Under the pieces are notes generated by a model that was not told where the DNA came from, did not search any database, and saw only the letters and a list, made by a program, of their open reading frames with translations. Below are positions 56,101-64,000 of a stretch of 64,000 bases of DNA, piece by piece. Position 1 is the stretch's first letter. Each line of letters opens with the position of its first letter. The position numbers were made by a program, and so were the translations under genes. Source of the stretch: Viridothelium virens (Eukaryota; Ascomycota; Dothideomycetes; Trypetheliales; Trypetheliaceae); NCBI GenBank assembly GCA_010094025.1, contig ML991799.1, positions 124,001-188,000 of the forward strand, written 5' to 3'.

Positions 56101-56332
56101 AAAGACTGGTCACCAAACGAACCGTATATTTGCCAATTCCTTGTTGATCCTTTTCTCTTCTAATTCGCGCGCGCGGGCATTCCGGAGATCTGCGATGAAG
56201 GAAACCAGCCCTGAACGCTTCTTCAGTATTCAGACCTCCATGGGATGACGATTCTTCCTTACCTCTCATTGACGAATTGTTTCCCGAATTTCCCCGGCTA
56301 AAGAAGCCTCCGGCGCCCGCCGCGGAAGTCAT
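53121..56332 (-). CDS. AP-2 complex subunit alpha (alpha-adaptin)
   Basis: Seven exons join in phase: 56332-56263, 56210-56123, 56070-56057, 56006-55963, 55914-55625, 55573-53272 and 53216-53121, 967 residues. N-terminal signatures: LVSFIADLRNARARELEEKRINKELANIR, then the trunk solenoid NLVSSNKYSEKQIGYLAVTL, NCLALHAIANVGGKEM, SKPFVKKKAALTLLRLYRK and ECPPDYHYYKVPCPWLQVKLLRLLQYY. A Gln/Thr/Asn/Gly hinge with three THE NGT copies (ANGTNGTNGTNG) separates the C-terminal appendage. The end is YRVTIRATDEGVPPILLKLMEDRLSQGVSA. AP-2 links clathrin to cargo at the plasma membrane. The third exon is only 14 nt (GCACAAGTTCAAGG) and its downstream donor is the unusual GTTTGC. Confidence 0.97.
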
Positions 56333-57027
56333 CCTGACGGAGACTTGGGGTTCAGCAGCTGCTGGCGGGCGCCCGCCCTATGGTACGCGTTTTCGAACAG
56401 TATGCGAATCTTATTTGGCCACGGACGGGGCTTTCAGGAGCTGTCAGACGAGTCGGTATCTCGGGAGGGACGGTCTCTGACTTCAAATCGATCATCGGCT
56501 GTAGGGTTTGGAAGCAATGTCGTGAGGCTGCATTTCCAGCACAGGCAAGCAGTGCAAAGAGGAAGCAAACCTATCAGTCCAGGGAAGGATTCAAGTAATA
56601 CATGCAGAGACCGCTCGAGGTGCTGGGTCACCTTGAGGTGTGCTTAACAGTGGCTTACGGGCTAATCCCGAAGGGGAAATGAGGATTTGCGGAGATGCAC
56701 CGGCGTCCACGACACCACTGATGCCATCTCATGCAACATCTATTAAATATTTCTGGATACGCATGATGAGCTACAAATCGAATTTTTCGGGGAGCGACTG
56801 ATACAATGTTTTCAACCCTCCATACATTTCCGAAGCAGCAATGGAAGCCAGGGCCATCATCGTTCACCTAAGGCTGTCAAGCATGTAATCATACCGATTT
56901 TCCGTAAGCCGTCTCGTTGAAACGCTTTTGATTCATCCAGCACAATACGCTTCCTCCGGAAGAGAGCTCGTGTGCATCATCATCACTACCTCAGCTGCAT
57001 CAGCCGAGCCAGCAGGGCCGTGCTCAG
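56333..57027. other. Intergenic, no gene recognised
   Basis: Promoter of AP-2 alpha on the left, and the 3' region of the metallothionein-like gene on the right. No motif-bearing frame. Confidence 0.5.
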
Positions 57028-57579
57028 CTATAGCTTGCCACGATACGTGAAGTCCGTCTCGAGAGCACCACAATAAGCAGCGGGCTTGCCCCCAACGCAG
57101 TTGCATCCGGAGGATTGTGCCCCACAGTTGCATTTTCCACCGCAACCACAGCCGGACTTTCCACCACAGTTGCATTGTCCTGTTCCCAAATCAGCATTAC
57201 TCCATGTTGGAAATGTTGAAATCAATCCCGACCTGAGGATTTCTCTCCGCAGGAGCATGCGTTCCCCGAGGTACCGCTGCACCCACATCCTTCTGTGGAT
57301 CACTTGTTAGCACAGCTCATCATTTTGTGGTCATACTGCCAGCATGTTACGAAATCGTTGACAAAGAGCTTGTTCCATAGGAAAAGTGACGCCAGTCATG
57401 GAAGGAGATAAGGGAAACGCACGGCATTGGCACTTGCCTGCCGACGGGACATTCTCTGTGGCCGCGTACTCGCAGTCACAACGGAAAGCAGGTCTCTTTC
57501 CACATGAGCATCTTGCTGATGTAGCAGAGGAAGATTGGCCAGAGCAAGGGCAGGTAATGGTAGCCATTGATGCCGACAT
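57028..57579 (-). CDS. Metallothionein-like Cys-rich protein, three exons
   Basis: Three exons join in phase: 57579-57423, 57292-57233 and 57179-57028, 122 residues. It has 21 cysteines, 20 of them in ten CxC motifs: CPC, CSC, CDC, CQC, CGC, CSC, CNC, CGC, CNC and CNC, separated by Gly/Ser-rich spacers. The last is followed by VGGKPAAYCGALE and a short non-Cys tail TDFTYRGKL. There are two His-free, aromatic-poor halves apart from the tail, which fits metal-thiolate binding. There is no signal peptide. CxC-dense proteins of this kind bind copper, zinc or cadmium; most fungal metallothioneins are much shorter (about 25-60 residues). The donors of introns 1 and 2 (GTGCGT, GTCGGG) are weak, but the exons are in phase and keep the CxC pattern. 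An alternative GC donor at GCAAGT would drop only GKCQC. Confidence 0.85.
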
Positions 57580-58200
57580 TGTGATTGCAAAGTGTGGTCA
57601 GACTGCTTGGATGGAATTGATTGAAAGAAATTTCGGATGTTGGGGAAATTTGGTGGTTCGGTGGTGAAAAGAAGATGAGAGACTGAAGTGAGAGAAAGGG
57701 AAAGGAGATGATCTTTGGGAAATTGGGAAAGTGGATTGGCGGAAGTTACCGATTTAGAAAGACGGATCGTGTTGCTTTTGAGCATTTTGGCAGGCACCTT
57801 CCAGTTCAATCTCTGATCATGTGAGCCCCAAGCTTGGAAATTGGTCGGAGTCGGGCTTGCCTCGCTACCCCAATATGATCCGGGGATGCACCTGACCCTT
57901 TTGACTGCAATACTACCTCTGTAGCGTTCCTCTGCCGAAGTTCAGGAAAGCGTGATCCTAAAGCCATTTCACCACTACCGAGGACCGTAGCTTCTACGAG
58001 GTATAGAGCAATGGGTAACGAGGATCCGGGAATGAGAAGGCACAGAAGCCACAGAGGAGGAGGGAACTTGGGAAGGCCTAGTTGCAATTCCTACCCATAA
58101 GCACGTTCAACTTCACTTTCCATGGTTTCTGTCACTTGACACATTATTATCAAATAACTTTGGTTTCTGTCAGTCATCGTTTCTTTGATTCTCAGAACGC
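57580..58200. promoter_or_regulatory. Divergent upstream region of the metallothionein-like gene and the basic protein gene
   Basis: 621 bp between divergent start codons. Just upstream of the Cys-rich gene (57680-57710) the minus strand is CT-rich. I do not see a repeated metal-response element. Confidence 0.4.
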
Positions 58201-59419
58201 ATGGGTCATAGTTCTCGACGCTCTAGATATGCCAATCAATCGACTGGACCCAAACAAGCGAAGAGGAGCAGGGTCCGTGTCGGCTCCAAGGGATCGCCTG
58301 TGAGAGATGGCTCGGGGGACAGTGCAGTTCAGCTAGATGAAGCAAGCGAACGAGATCGTCGACGCTCAGAATTTGAGGGTATACTCATGATCATGAGCCG
58401 TGAATCATTCATATGCTTATCGTGAATTAGAGACGCTTCTTCCCCAAAAGCAAGAAGAACATAATCAAAGATCGAACGCGACCGAAGGCTCGGCTCCTGC
58501 CGTACAGTCCCGAACGGCATATCTGACGGCCAAGGCAAATCCCAATGCTCGAGCAGCCATCAGAGACTTGAAGCTGAGAGGCACTAGTCGCAAGAGCCTC
58601 AGCCAAACCTCGAGAGACATACAAGCTTGGGAGGAGCACTTTGCTCGATGCTTGGGTGAGATTCCTGGGCTTGAACAGTTCTCAAGTGGCGCCACGAAGA
58701 TTGTTCCTGATGATGTCACTCCATCTGCTTCAGGAGGGAATCTTGGACTTCTTCTTCAGAATTACCCTGACGATATCACTCCGTCTGAGTCAGTAGGGAA
58801 CTTTGGGACAATCCCTGAAGATTTCCCTGACAGACCGAATAGGAATGGGACACGGGCTCCTGACCAATGTTGCGTCATCAAAGGCGAAATCTGCACCGAG
58901 CCCTCGAAGCAGGAATGGCAGCTTCGGTTAATTGAAGCTGATCCTCTACGGGCTCAACGCGAGATGGTGCCAAAGCAGTCCCGCTTCTTCCCTATCGAAC
59001 ACAATTCACCCAGCCGCAGGAAGTCTTCTTCACCCCCTACAGAGTCGCGTGATGTCAACAAAGACCTTTTCTGGGAAGTTGCAGCAAGAGAATCAAGACA
59101 GTTGTATGGAAAGAAAGAGCTAGATATTCCTGCCGACGAAAAAGACATTCGGACAGACGGAGTTGATCCTTCACAATCTGCCAAGCTCAAGCAGGAGAGC
59201 ACTACAACTCCATCCACAGTTGAGAGTAATCATGCTCTTGACAATGGATGGACTCTATTACAACCGGAGGAAGCGAAGTCACCGTCGTGCGAGTCGTTGC
59301 ATACGTCCGCGAATGAATCAAGAATTGAGGAACGAGTAGAGCCTGACGTACTGTGTAAAGAGTGTGAGTGGCCGGGTTTAGAGGACGAGCAAGGTCCAAA
59401 CGAAATGGCTTGGAATTGA
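58201..59419 (+). CDS. Unknown fungal protein with basic N-terminus and a 60-bp internal repeat
   Basis: Two exons, 58201-58378 and 58431-59419, joined over a 52-bp intron (GTATAC...TTAG), give 388 residues. The N-terminal 60 residues are Arg/Lys/Ser-rich (MGHSSRRSRYANQSTGPKQAKRSRVRV). A helical stretch around residues 60-150 is followed by an in-frame 60-bp duplication: DDVTPSASGGNLG and DDITPSESVGNFG repeat 20 residues apart. The rest is charged and Ser-rich, with a C-terminal CKECEWPGLEDE. No membrane segment or recognised domain. The start codon is the first ATG of the open frame; the basic N-terminus would fit nuclear targeting, by composition only. Confidence 0.7.
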
Positions 59420-59805
59420 CTTGATGAAATGGAGGATGGTCTGATTGAGGGAAGAACCTTTCTAAACAACCAACACGTGTAGTTCACCTTGATGACCGGC
59501 GATGTACAGAACACGAACTTCAATGACCTCTGTATTTTTAGTTCTCCTCTCACGATCAATCCTATAATGAGCCCTGGAGATGGTGAGACTTCAGTGTGAG
59601 AATATTCGAGTTGTAGTGAGTGCCCGAACGTTCGTGTTCGGAGGGTAATTGAGCAAAAAGCGCGCTAGCGTCAATGCGGCTAGCTTTGTTTTGGTTTTTC
59701 TCGATTAGGCCCTTGGGCAGATCTAATCAACAAAAGTTGCTCTTAGACTCCCACTTGAGACTCAATCGCTAGCAATTGGCATACGGTAACTCATCGCTAT
59801 ACAAA
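59420..59805. other. Intergenic, no gene recognised
   Basis: 3' region of the basic protein gene and the promoter of the coiled-coil gene. No other feature seen. Confidence 0.5.
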
Positions 59806-62121
59806 ATGTCGAATTCATTATCGCCTATTGCAGATTCAGCGCTGAATGTGCATCGAACACCTCCAACCGCTCAGAAAGACACCAGCAACCAAATTTTGGC
59901 TACTACCGAATCGCCCTTGTTAAAGTCTCTAACACGATGGACTGGCGACGCCGTAGATGCCGAAGAAGGGCCTCCCAGCTCGCCATTTGTCTCAGAAATT
60001 GACCTAGGAATCTCTACACCTCGCATGTCCTACACCCCGACTAAACGAGGATCCCCGAAAAGCCCAACAGGCTCACCTGCACGTTCTCCATGTGACAGAC
60101 CTCCCACAGCACAGAAGAATACACCGATTTTCGAAATTCATGCAGATGAACCGTTTGCAGGTCAAAACTCTCTGGAAAGTCCTTTGAAGGGATCATCATC
60201 TCCTTCAAAGCAAATCATTTCGGAGCTTGCGGCGCAATGCGCTTCTACCCCACCGAAGGAAGATGATTTTGCACAGAAAAGGAGTGAAGATGCGGACGAC
60301 GATGAACATACCATGGACTCTCGTACTTCTAGAAATGCGAAGAAATCCTCACCTCGAAAACGTACCGATTTCACCAACAACCGAAGCCCGACGAAGGCGA
60401 CACCCTTACGCTACAACGAAGGATTGACGGTAGCAACAAAATCTTGGACACAAAAGGATATCTCATATCGGACAACTGTCACTGAAGCAGGAGGCGAGGA
60501 GCCAGGCATTGACGATACATGCTTCAGCGCATTTTCAGAGGTACCAGCTGAGATGACAAAAAAATTTCAGGGATCGGCCAAGAAGTACCAGCCTGACCCA
60601 GTAAGTCCTTGCATGCAAACCAGCAAAGATGACAGACAGAATATGCAAAAGACCTACAGGACTGATCCATTGGAACAACAGGCAACTACTCCTCGTGCAG
60701 GTGGCCAAATTACTCCTGGGACATCTCGCAAAATGCATCGCAGAGACCAATCCACATCACCATCGCCAACTCCCCGACGACAGAAGACTCCCACAGTTGA
60801 TGAAGGCAATACGACCACTCTGCTCCTTGATTTTACCCAACAAATGGAGTCATTCTCTAACGCTTCACGTAGATCACCTTCAAAATCTAGCACAGAATCA
60901 AACTTACTGAGTTACATAAATGGACAACGATCACCTACCAAGGTCGCCGCTACACCATCAAGAGGTAACAACATCCTGAACCTTCTGGACTTTGAGTTAC
61001 CGCCGGCGCCAACTCCAAGGTCAATCCCCACCATCACTGTACGAGAACTGGAGTCTCTAAAGTCTGGCTATCAATCCGAAATATCATCACTGAAAGCGAC
61101 CCTCAGCGGGCGCGAAGCCGAAGTCGAGAGTTTGAAGAAGGCCGTCAGTGATGCAGAGCGTCGGGTTGGTGAAGCACAAGAAGTGATGAGAGAGGAGCGC
61201 AGCGCACGGGAGCACGTAGAAAAGGAGAAGAAAGAATGGGAAAATCGAGGGAAAGAAGTGGAGAGCGTACTTAGAAACGTCAAGGAAGAGATTATGAAGA
61301 GCGACAAGGAAAAGGACGATCTAGTCCGGAGACTAGAGGAAGCTGAACGCCGGGCGGAAGAAGCTGAGACAAGGGCTATCGAGGCGAAAGGAAGGTCGGG
61401 ACCATCTACAGGCGACGTTACGGAGATGATGGAAGAAAATGGCGGCGGTAGTGTGGCTACTGCGGAAGAGGTCCAGCGCTTGGTTCAGGCTCAGCTGGAT
61501 CAGAAGATCGAATCCGTTTCACGAGAGTTGCATGCCGTCTACAAGAAGAAGCATGAGACCAAGGTTGCCACTCTCAAAAAATCATACGAGGCCAGAGCTG
61601 AGAAGAGATGCGCGGAGCTCCAGCACAAGATCGATGACTTGTCAAAGCAAAATGACGAGCTCCAGATTGCGAAAGAAGCTACCTTCTCCGGAACGCTGCC
61701 TTCCAATTTTTCTGAGGCGGATCGCGCCGCTGAGCAGAAGAAGATGGAAGAACAGAAGACCGAGCTTGAGGAGCAAAAGGCCAAACTCGCAGGGTTTACG
61801 GAAGAGATGAGGACTATGAGGTGTGAGCACGCACAGCTCGCCAAAGACCTTGAACAAGAACGGATAGAAAAGGGGGAATTGGTCGCTGCAGTTGATGAGA
61901 TGCTCGCGCTACAGTCTGAAGTAGGAGCACCACATGCTATTGATGACTTTCGCAAGAGCATCTCAAAGCCGTCAGGACTAAAGCCTCCTGGTGGAGTATC
62001 CGGGGCCTCAGCAGGGGAAAGTAGGATTGGCCGGGTACCCCAAAGTGGACTCAATCGGAGCATAAGCGGGGGTAAGAGCAGAATAATGACCAACATTGAG
62101 AAAATGGGAAGTGGAAGGTAG
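59806..62121 (+). CDS. Coiled-coil protein with Ser/Pro-rich N-terminus
   Basis: A single exon of 771 residues from the ATG giving MSNSLSPIAD. Residues 1-400 are Ser/Pro/Thr/Lys-rich with many SP/TP sites (KRGSPKSPTGSPARSP, SPRKRTDF, SPTKATP), as in cell-cycle-kinase substrates. Residues about 420-700 are long coiled coils with heptad patterns, for example LKSGYQSEISSLKATL, and a conserved-looking segment VYKKKHETKVATLKKSYEARAEKR. The last 60 residues are Gly/Ser/Arg-rich. The layout (disordered SP-rich head, coiled-coil tail) resembles spindle-pole or TACC-like proteins such as Alp7, but I see no diagnostic residue, so this is only a suggestion. No membrane segment. Confidence 0.8.
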   Translation: MSNSLSPIADSALNVHRTPPTAQKDTSNQILATTESPLLKSLTRWTGDAVDAEEGPPSSPFVSEIDLGISTPRMSYTPTKRGSPKSPTGSPARSPCDRPPTAQKNTPIFEIHADEPFAGQNSLESPLKGSSSPSKQIISELAAQCASTPPKEDDFAQKRSEDADDDEHTMDSRTSRNAKKSSPRKRTDFTNNRSPTKATPLRYNEGLTVATKSWTQKDISYRTTVTEAGGEEPGIDDTCFSAFSEVPAEMTKKFQGSAKKYQPDPVSPCMQTSKDDRQNMQKTYRTDPLEQQATTPRAGGQITPGTSRKMHRRDQSTSPSPTPRRQKTPTVDEGNTTTLLLDFTQQMESFSNASRRSPSKSSTESNLLSYINGQRSPTKVAATPSRGNNILNLLDFELPPAPTPRSIPTITVRELESLKSGYQSEISSLKATLSGREAEVESLKKAVSDAERRVGEAQEVMREERSAREHVEKEKKEWENRGKEVESVLRNVKEEIMKSDKEKDDLVRRLEEAERRAEEAETRAIEAKGRSGPSTGDVTEMMEENGGGSVATAEEVQRLVQAQLDQKIESVSRELHAVYKKKHETKVATLKKSYEARAEKRCAELQHKIDDLSKQNDELQIAKEATFSGTLPSNFSEADRAAEQKKMEEQKTELEEQKAKLAGFTEEMRTMRCEHAQLAKDLEQERIEKGELVAAVDEMLALQSEVGAPHAIDDFRKSISKPSGLKPPGGVSGASAGESRIGRVPQSGLNRSISGGKSRIMTNIEKMGSGR

Positions 62122-62497
62122 CAGACTCGACCCGTACTGAACCTTGCACAGCAATCCTCCCCTTTGGCTTACTACAGGATTATGAAGGATTGGAAATGTG
62201 GAGTTTCGGGGATGATCGAAGGATACTAAATCAAACACATCAACCCTCGGGTTAATCTTGTAAGATTGGAACTCATAGCCCGTGAAAATGAGAATAGACA
62301 GTAGCGTTGACCGAGCTCGCTTGTGCTCATAGATGTTTGTGTCATTGTATTGATGGAGCATACCAGGTAGGTAGGCGTGCTGAGTAGGGGTTTAATATCC
62401 CATGCGGCATCTCTGCGCACGGACCGACATAAGAAAGTCCAAAGTCAATTTTTTGGATAGGAACTTGGTCTTCCACGCTCAACGCACCTTCTCCACG
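62122..62497. other. Short intergenic region
   Basis: An in-frame ATG at 62402 would extend the mL50 precursor by 32 residues; I prefer the ATG at 62498. No other feature. Confidence 0.5.
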
Positions 62498-63621
62498 ATG
62501 TCAACCCCGCAATGTTTCCTCCGTCCTCTCCGTACGACAACGTCCTCTCTAAAGCCAGTTCCAGATACACGATGGCTATGTCCCTCCTGTAAACGTCGAT
62601 TGCAACAAGTCCCGTCCTTGGCTATTGGGCGCCGGCCTTTCAGCACCGCGAAACGAGCAGACCGAACAGAGACATCTGCATCGGCACTGCAAGATATTGA
62701 GACCAATGGGCAAGTCATTGGGAAGAAGACAGAAACATCAGTGAATGACGTTTACGAGCCAGCTGCTACCTGGGCTGGGTTGGAACGAGTAGGCGGGAAG
62801 GAATGGCGGAGGAAACGGCAGGTAGCGAAGCCTTTCGAAGGGTATATATGCTCAACCAGCTTGCGCCACTCTTTCTTACAACTGAATCGATGCCAGGTTT
62901 TTCTCCAATTCTGAGGAGTCGAACGACAGAGACCCCTCAGTGGCGGTATGTCGCGCAGTGGTTGAGACGCTCGCAATGAGAGCGAGTGGCGGGCAAGACC
63001 TTGGCGAATTCCATGAACTGGGTGAAGCATCAGAAAAGGCCACAATCACAGTAGCTCCTGATGCACGAAGTGTGGCTTTCGACATGGACCAGCAAGATGG
63101 AACCAAACTCTCTTACACAGCAATACCCCTTTCCAGCAGCGATTTCCCAGACACCGATGAGCCTTTTGGGGCTTCGAAAAAGAAGACGACTGCAGAGAAG
63201 ACTATGCAGGAAGACTCTAAGAGAATGCAGTCTTGGGCAGATGTGCCTCTCCGCGATCCGAGCTTCAAATTTACTGTAAGCTTTCCCTACGCACTCTCTG
63301 ACAGAGTGCGAGGATATGGCTAACAAGATGAAGGTTGTGAAAAGAGTAATGCAGCTCATTGGCAAGCCCATATCCGACCCAATTATCCAGCGGAGCAAGA
63401 CGGCAGGAGAGCTATCAAGCAATTTGCTTATCAAACCAAAGCCAAAGAAGCTTTACAAGGCACTACAGGACAACGACTCTCTGTCGAATCTGACTAATGT
63501 CAAAGTCCACGACCGTCGGGTCACACCAATTGATAAAGAGACGGGTGTTGGACGATGGAAGGTCATTGAACAGGAACTCCTCTACCGCGACTTACCCGTG
63601 ACTGGCCATGGACCAAGGTAG
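62498..63621 (+). CDS. Mitochondrial large ribosomal subunit protein mL50
   Basis: Three exons, 62498-62841, 62897-63275 and 63334-63621, join in phase to 336 residues. The start gives MSTPQCFLRPLRTTTSSLKP, a basic, Ser/Thr-rich mitochondrial presequence; an upstream in-frame ATG at 62402 would also be possible. The C-terminal domain matches the mL50 family: FTVVKRVMQLIGKPISDPII, then LLIKPKPKKLYKALQDND, NVKVHDRRVTPIDKETGVGRWKVIEQEL and LPVTGHG at the end. The family is a component of the mitochondrial large ribosomal subunit. A CxxC pair (CPSCKRR) lies in the presequence region and is probably incidental. The last donor is GTAAGC and its acceptor ATGAAG follows a CTAAC branch site. Confidence 0.85.
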
Positions 63622-64000
63622 TAAATAAGATAAGTGGCGAACTAAGTGGGATTATCAATTCTGCCTTCATTTGTGTCAATATCAATAATCTCTTTTTGTG
63701 TACCATACAAACCTAAAGATCAAACATGTATTGTCTCTACACGTGCGCGTGATATCGATTTACGTTCGGGGGCATGTGAGCAATTCTCGCTACAAGCATT
63801 GGTTGCTCCTGCGACTATGAAGTGTACAAGCTGCCGTGTATCAATACGCGCTGGAGACCTGTTGACTTCTTGTACTCGCACCCTCCATCGCACGTCTCAT
63901 GCATCCTCGTTTCTCCTGCACTCTATATCACAAGTCGTGAGCGGCTACGGGGCAACGGTAGAAAACTCTTCAAGTTCTGCCGTGCCTTCCCCGCAAAAGG
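63622..64000. other. Right-edge intergenic sequence
   Basis: 379 bp, no motif-bearing frame. May include the promoter of a gene beyond the edge. Confidence 0.5.

Noticed and set aside
1-64000. CRISPR arrays, rRNA genes, viral or virus-like elements, transposons
   Set aside because: No direct repeats with spacers, rRNA sequence, capsid/polymerase/reverse-transcriptase or transposase motif was seen in any frame.

Overview
The window is a 64 kb piece of a nuclear genome from a filamentous ascomycete (Pezizomycotina). The signs are dense genes on both strands, short introns (about 45-90 bp) with GTAAGT-like donors and CTAAC/CTGAC-like branch sites, core eukaryotic genes, and proteins typical of filamentous fungi: a ZtGT2-like glycosyltransferase, an H-type lectin, and a fungal STAND/ankyrin protein. 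I cannot name the class or species. There are no tRNA or rRNA genes, CRISPR arrays or recognisable viral or transposable elements. Most gene models were built by hand by joining exons in phase. Frame closure across all exons is the main evidence for them.

Left part (0.8-23.6 kb): a small conserved protein, a GNAT acetyltransferase, a protein with SUMO-interacting-motif-like sequences, the mitochondrial GTPase GUF1, divergent from spindle-checkpoint MAD2, a family-2 glycosyltransferase of the hyphal-growth type, a 3.4 kb stretch without a gene, the ER UDP-galactose transporter HUT1, the RNA polymerase III largest subunit RPC1, and a large FHA protein with a hydrophobic C-terminal tail.

Middle (23.6-42.8 kb) is sparser. 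It has two tentative small genes, a multi-span membrane protein, a TPR-J-domain co-chaperone, an H-type lectin, a hydrophilic conserved protein, and MBF1. Between 35.2 and 38.7 kb lie two decayed host genes side by side: the C-terminal part of a phosphatidylserine-decarboxylase-family gene with two in-frame TAG codons, and a STAND-N/ubiquitin-like/ankyrin gene with two in-frame TGA codons. All four stops could have arisen by C-to-T change, as RIP or cytosine deamination produces. A seven-copy 7-bp repeat lies at 42.27 kb.

Right part (42.8-64 kb): a C2H2 zinc-finger protein, a BTB-like protein, an MFS monocarboxylate-type transporter, a PLP-homeostasis (YggS/PROSC) protein, the AP-2 alpha adaptin with a 14-nt microexon, a three-exon metallothionein-like protein with ten CxC motifs, an unknown basic protein with a 60-bp internal repeat, a coiled-coil protein, and mitochondrial ribosomal protein mL50.

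The genes are mostly unrelated housekeeping functions, as is usual in fungal genomes, and I see no biosynthetic cluster or multi-gene novel system. The most interesting items are the metallothionein-like gene and the pair of decayed genes.
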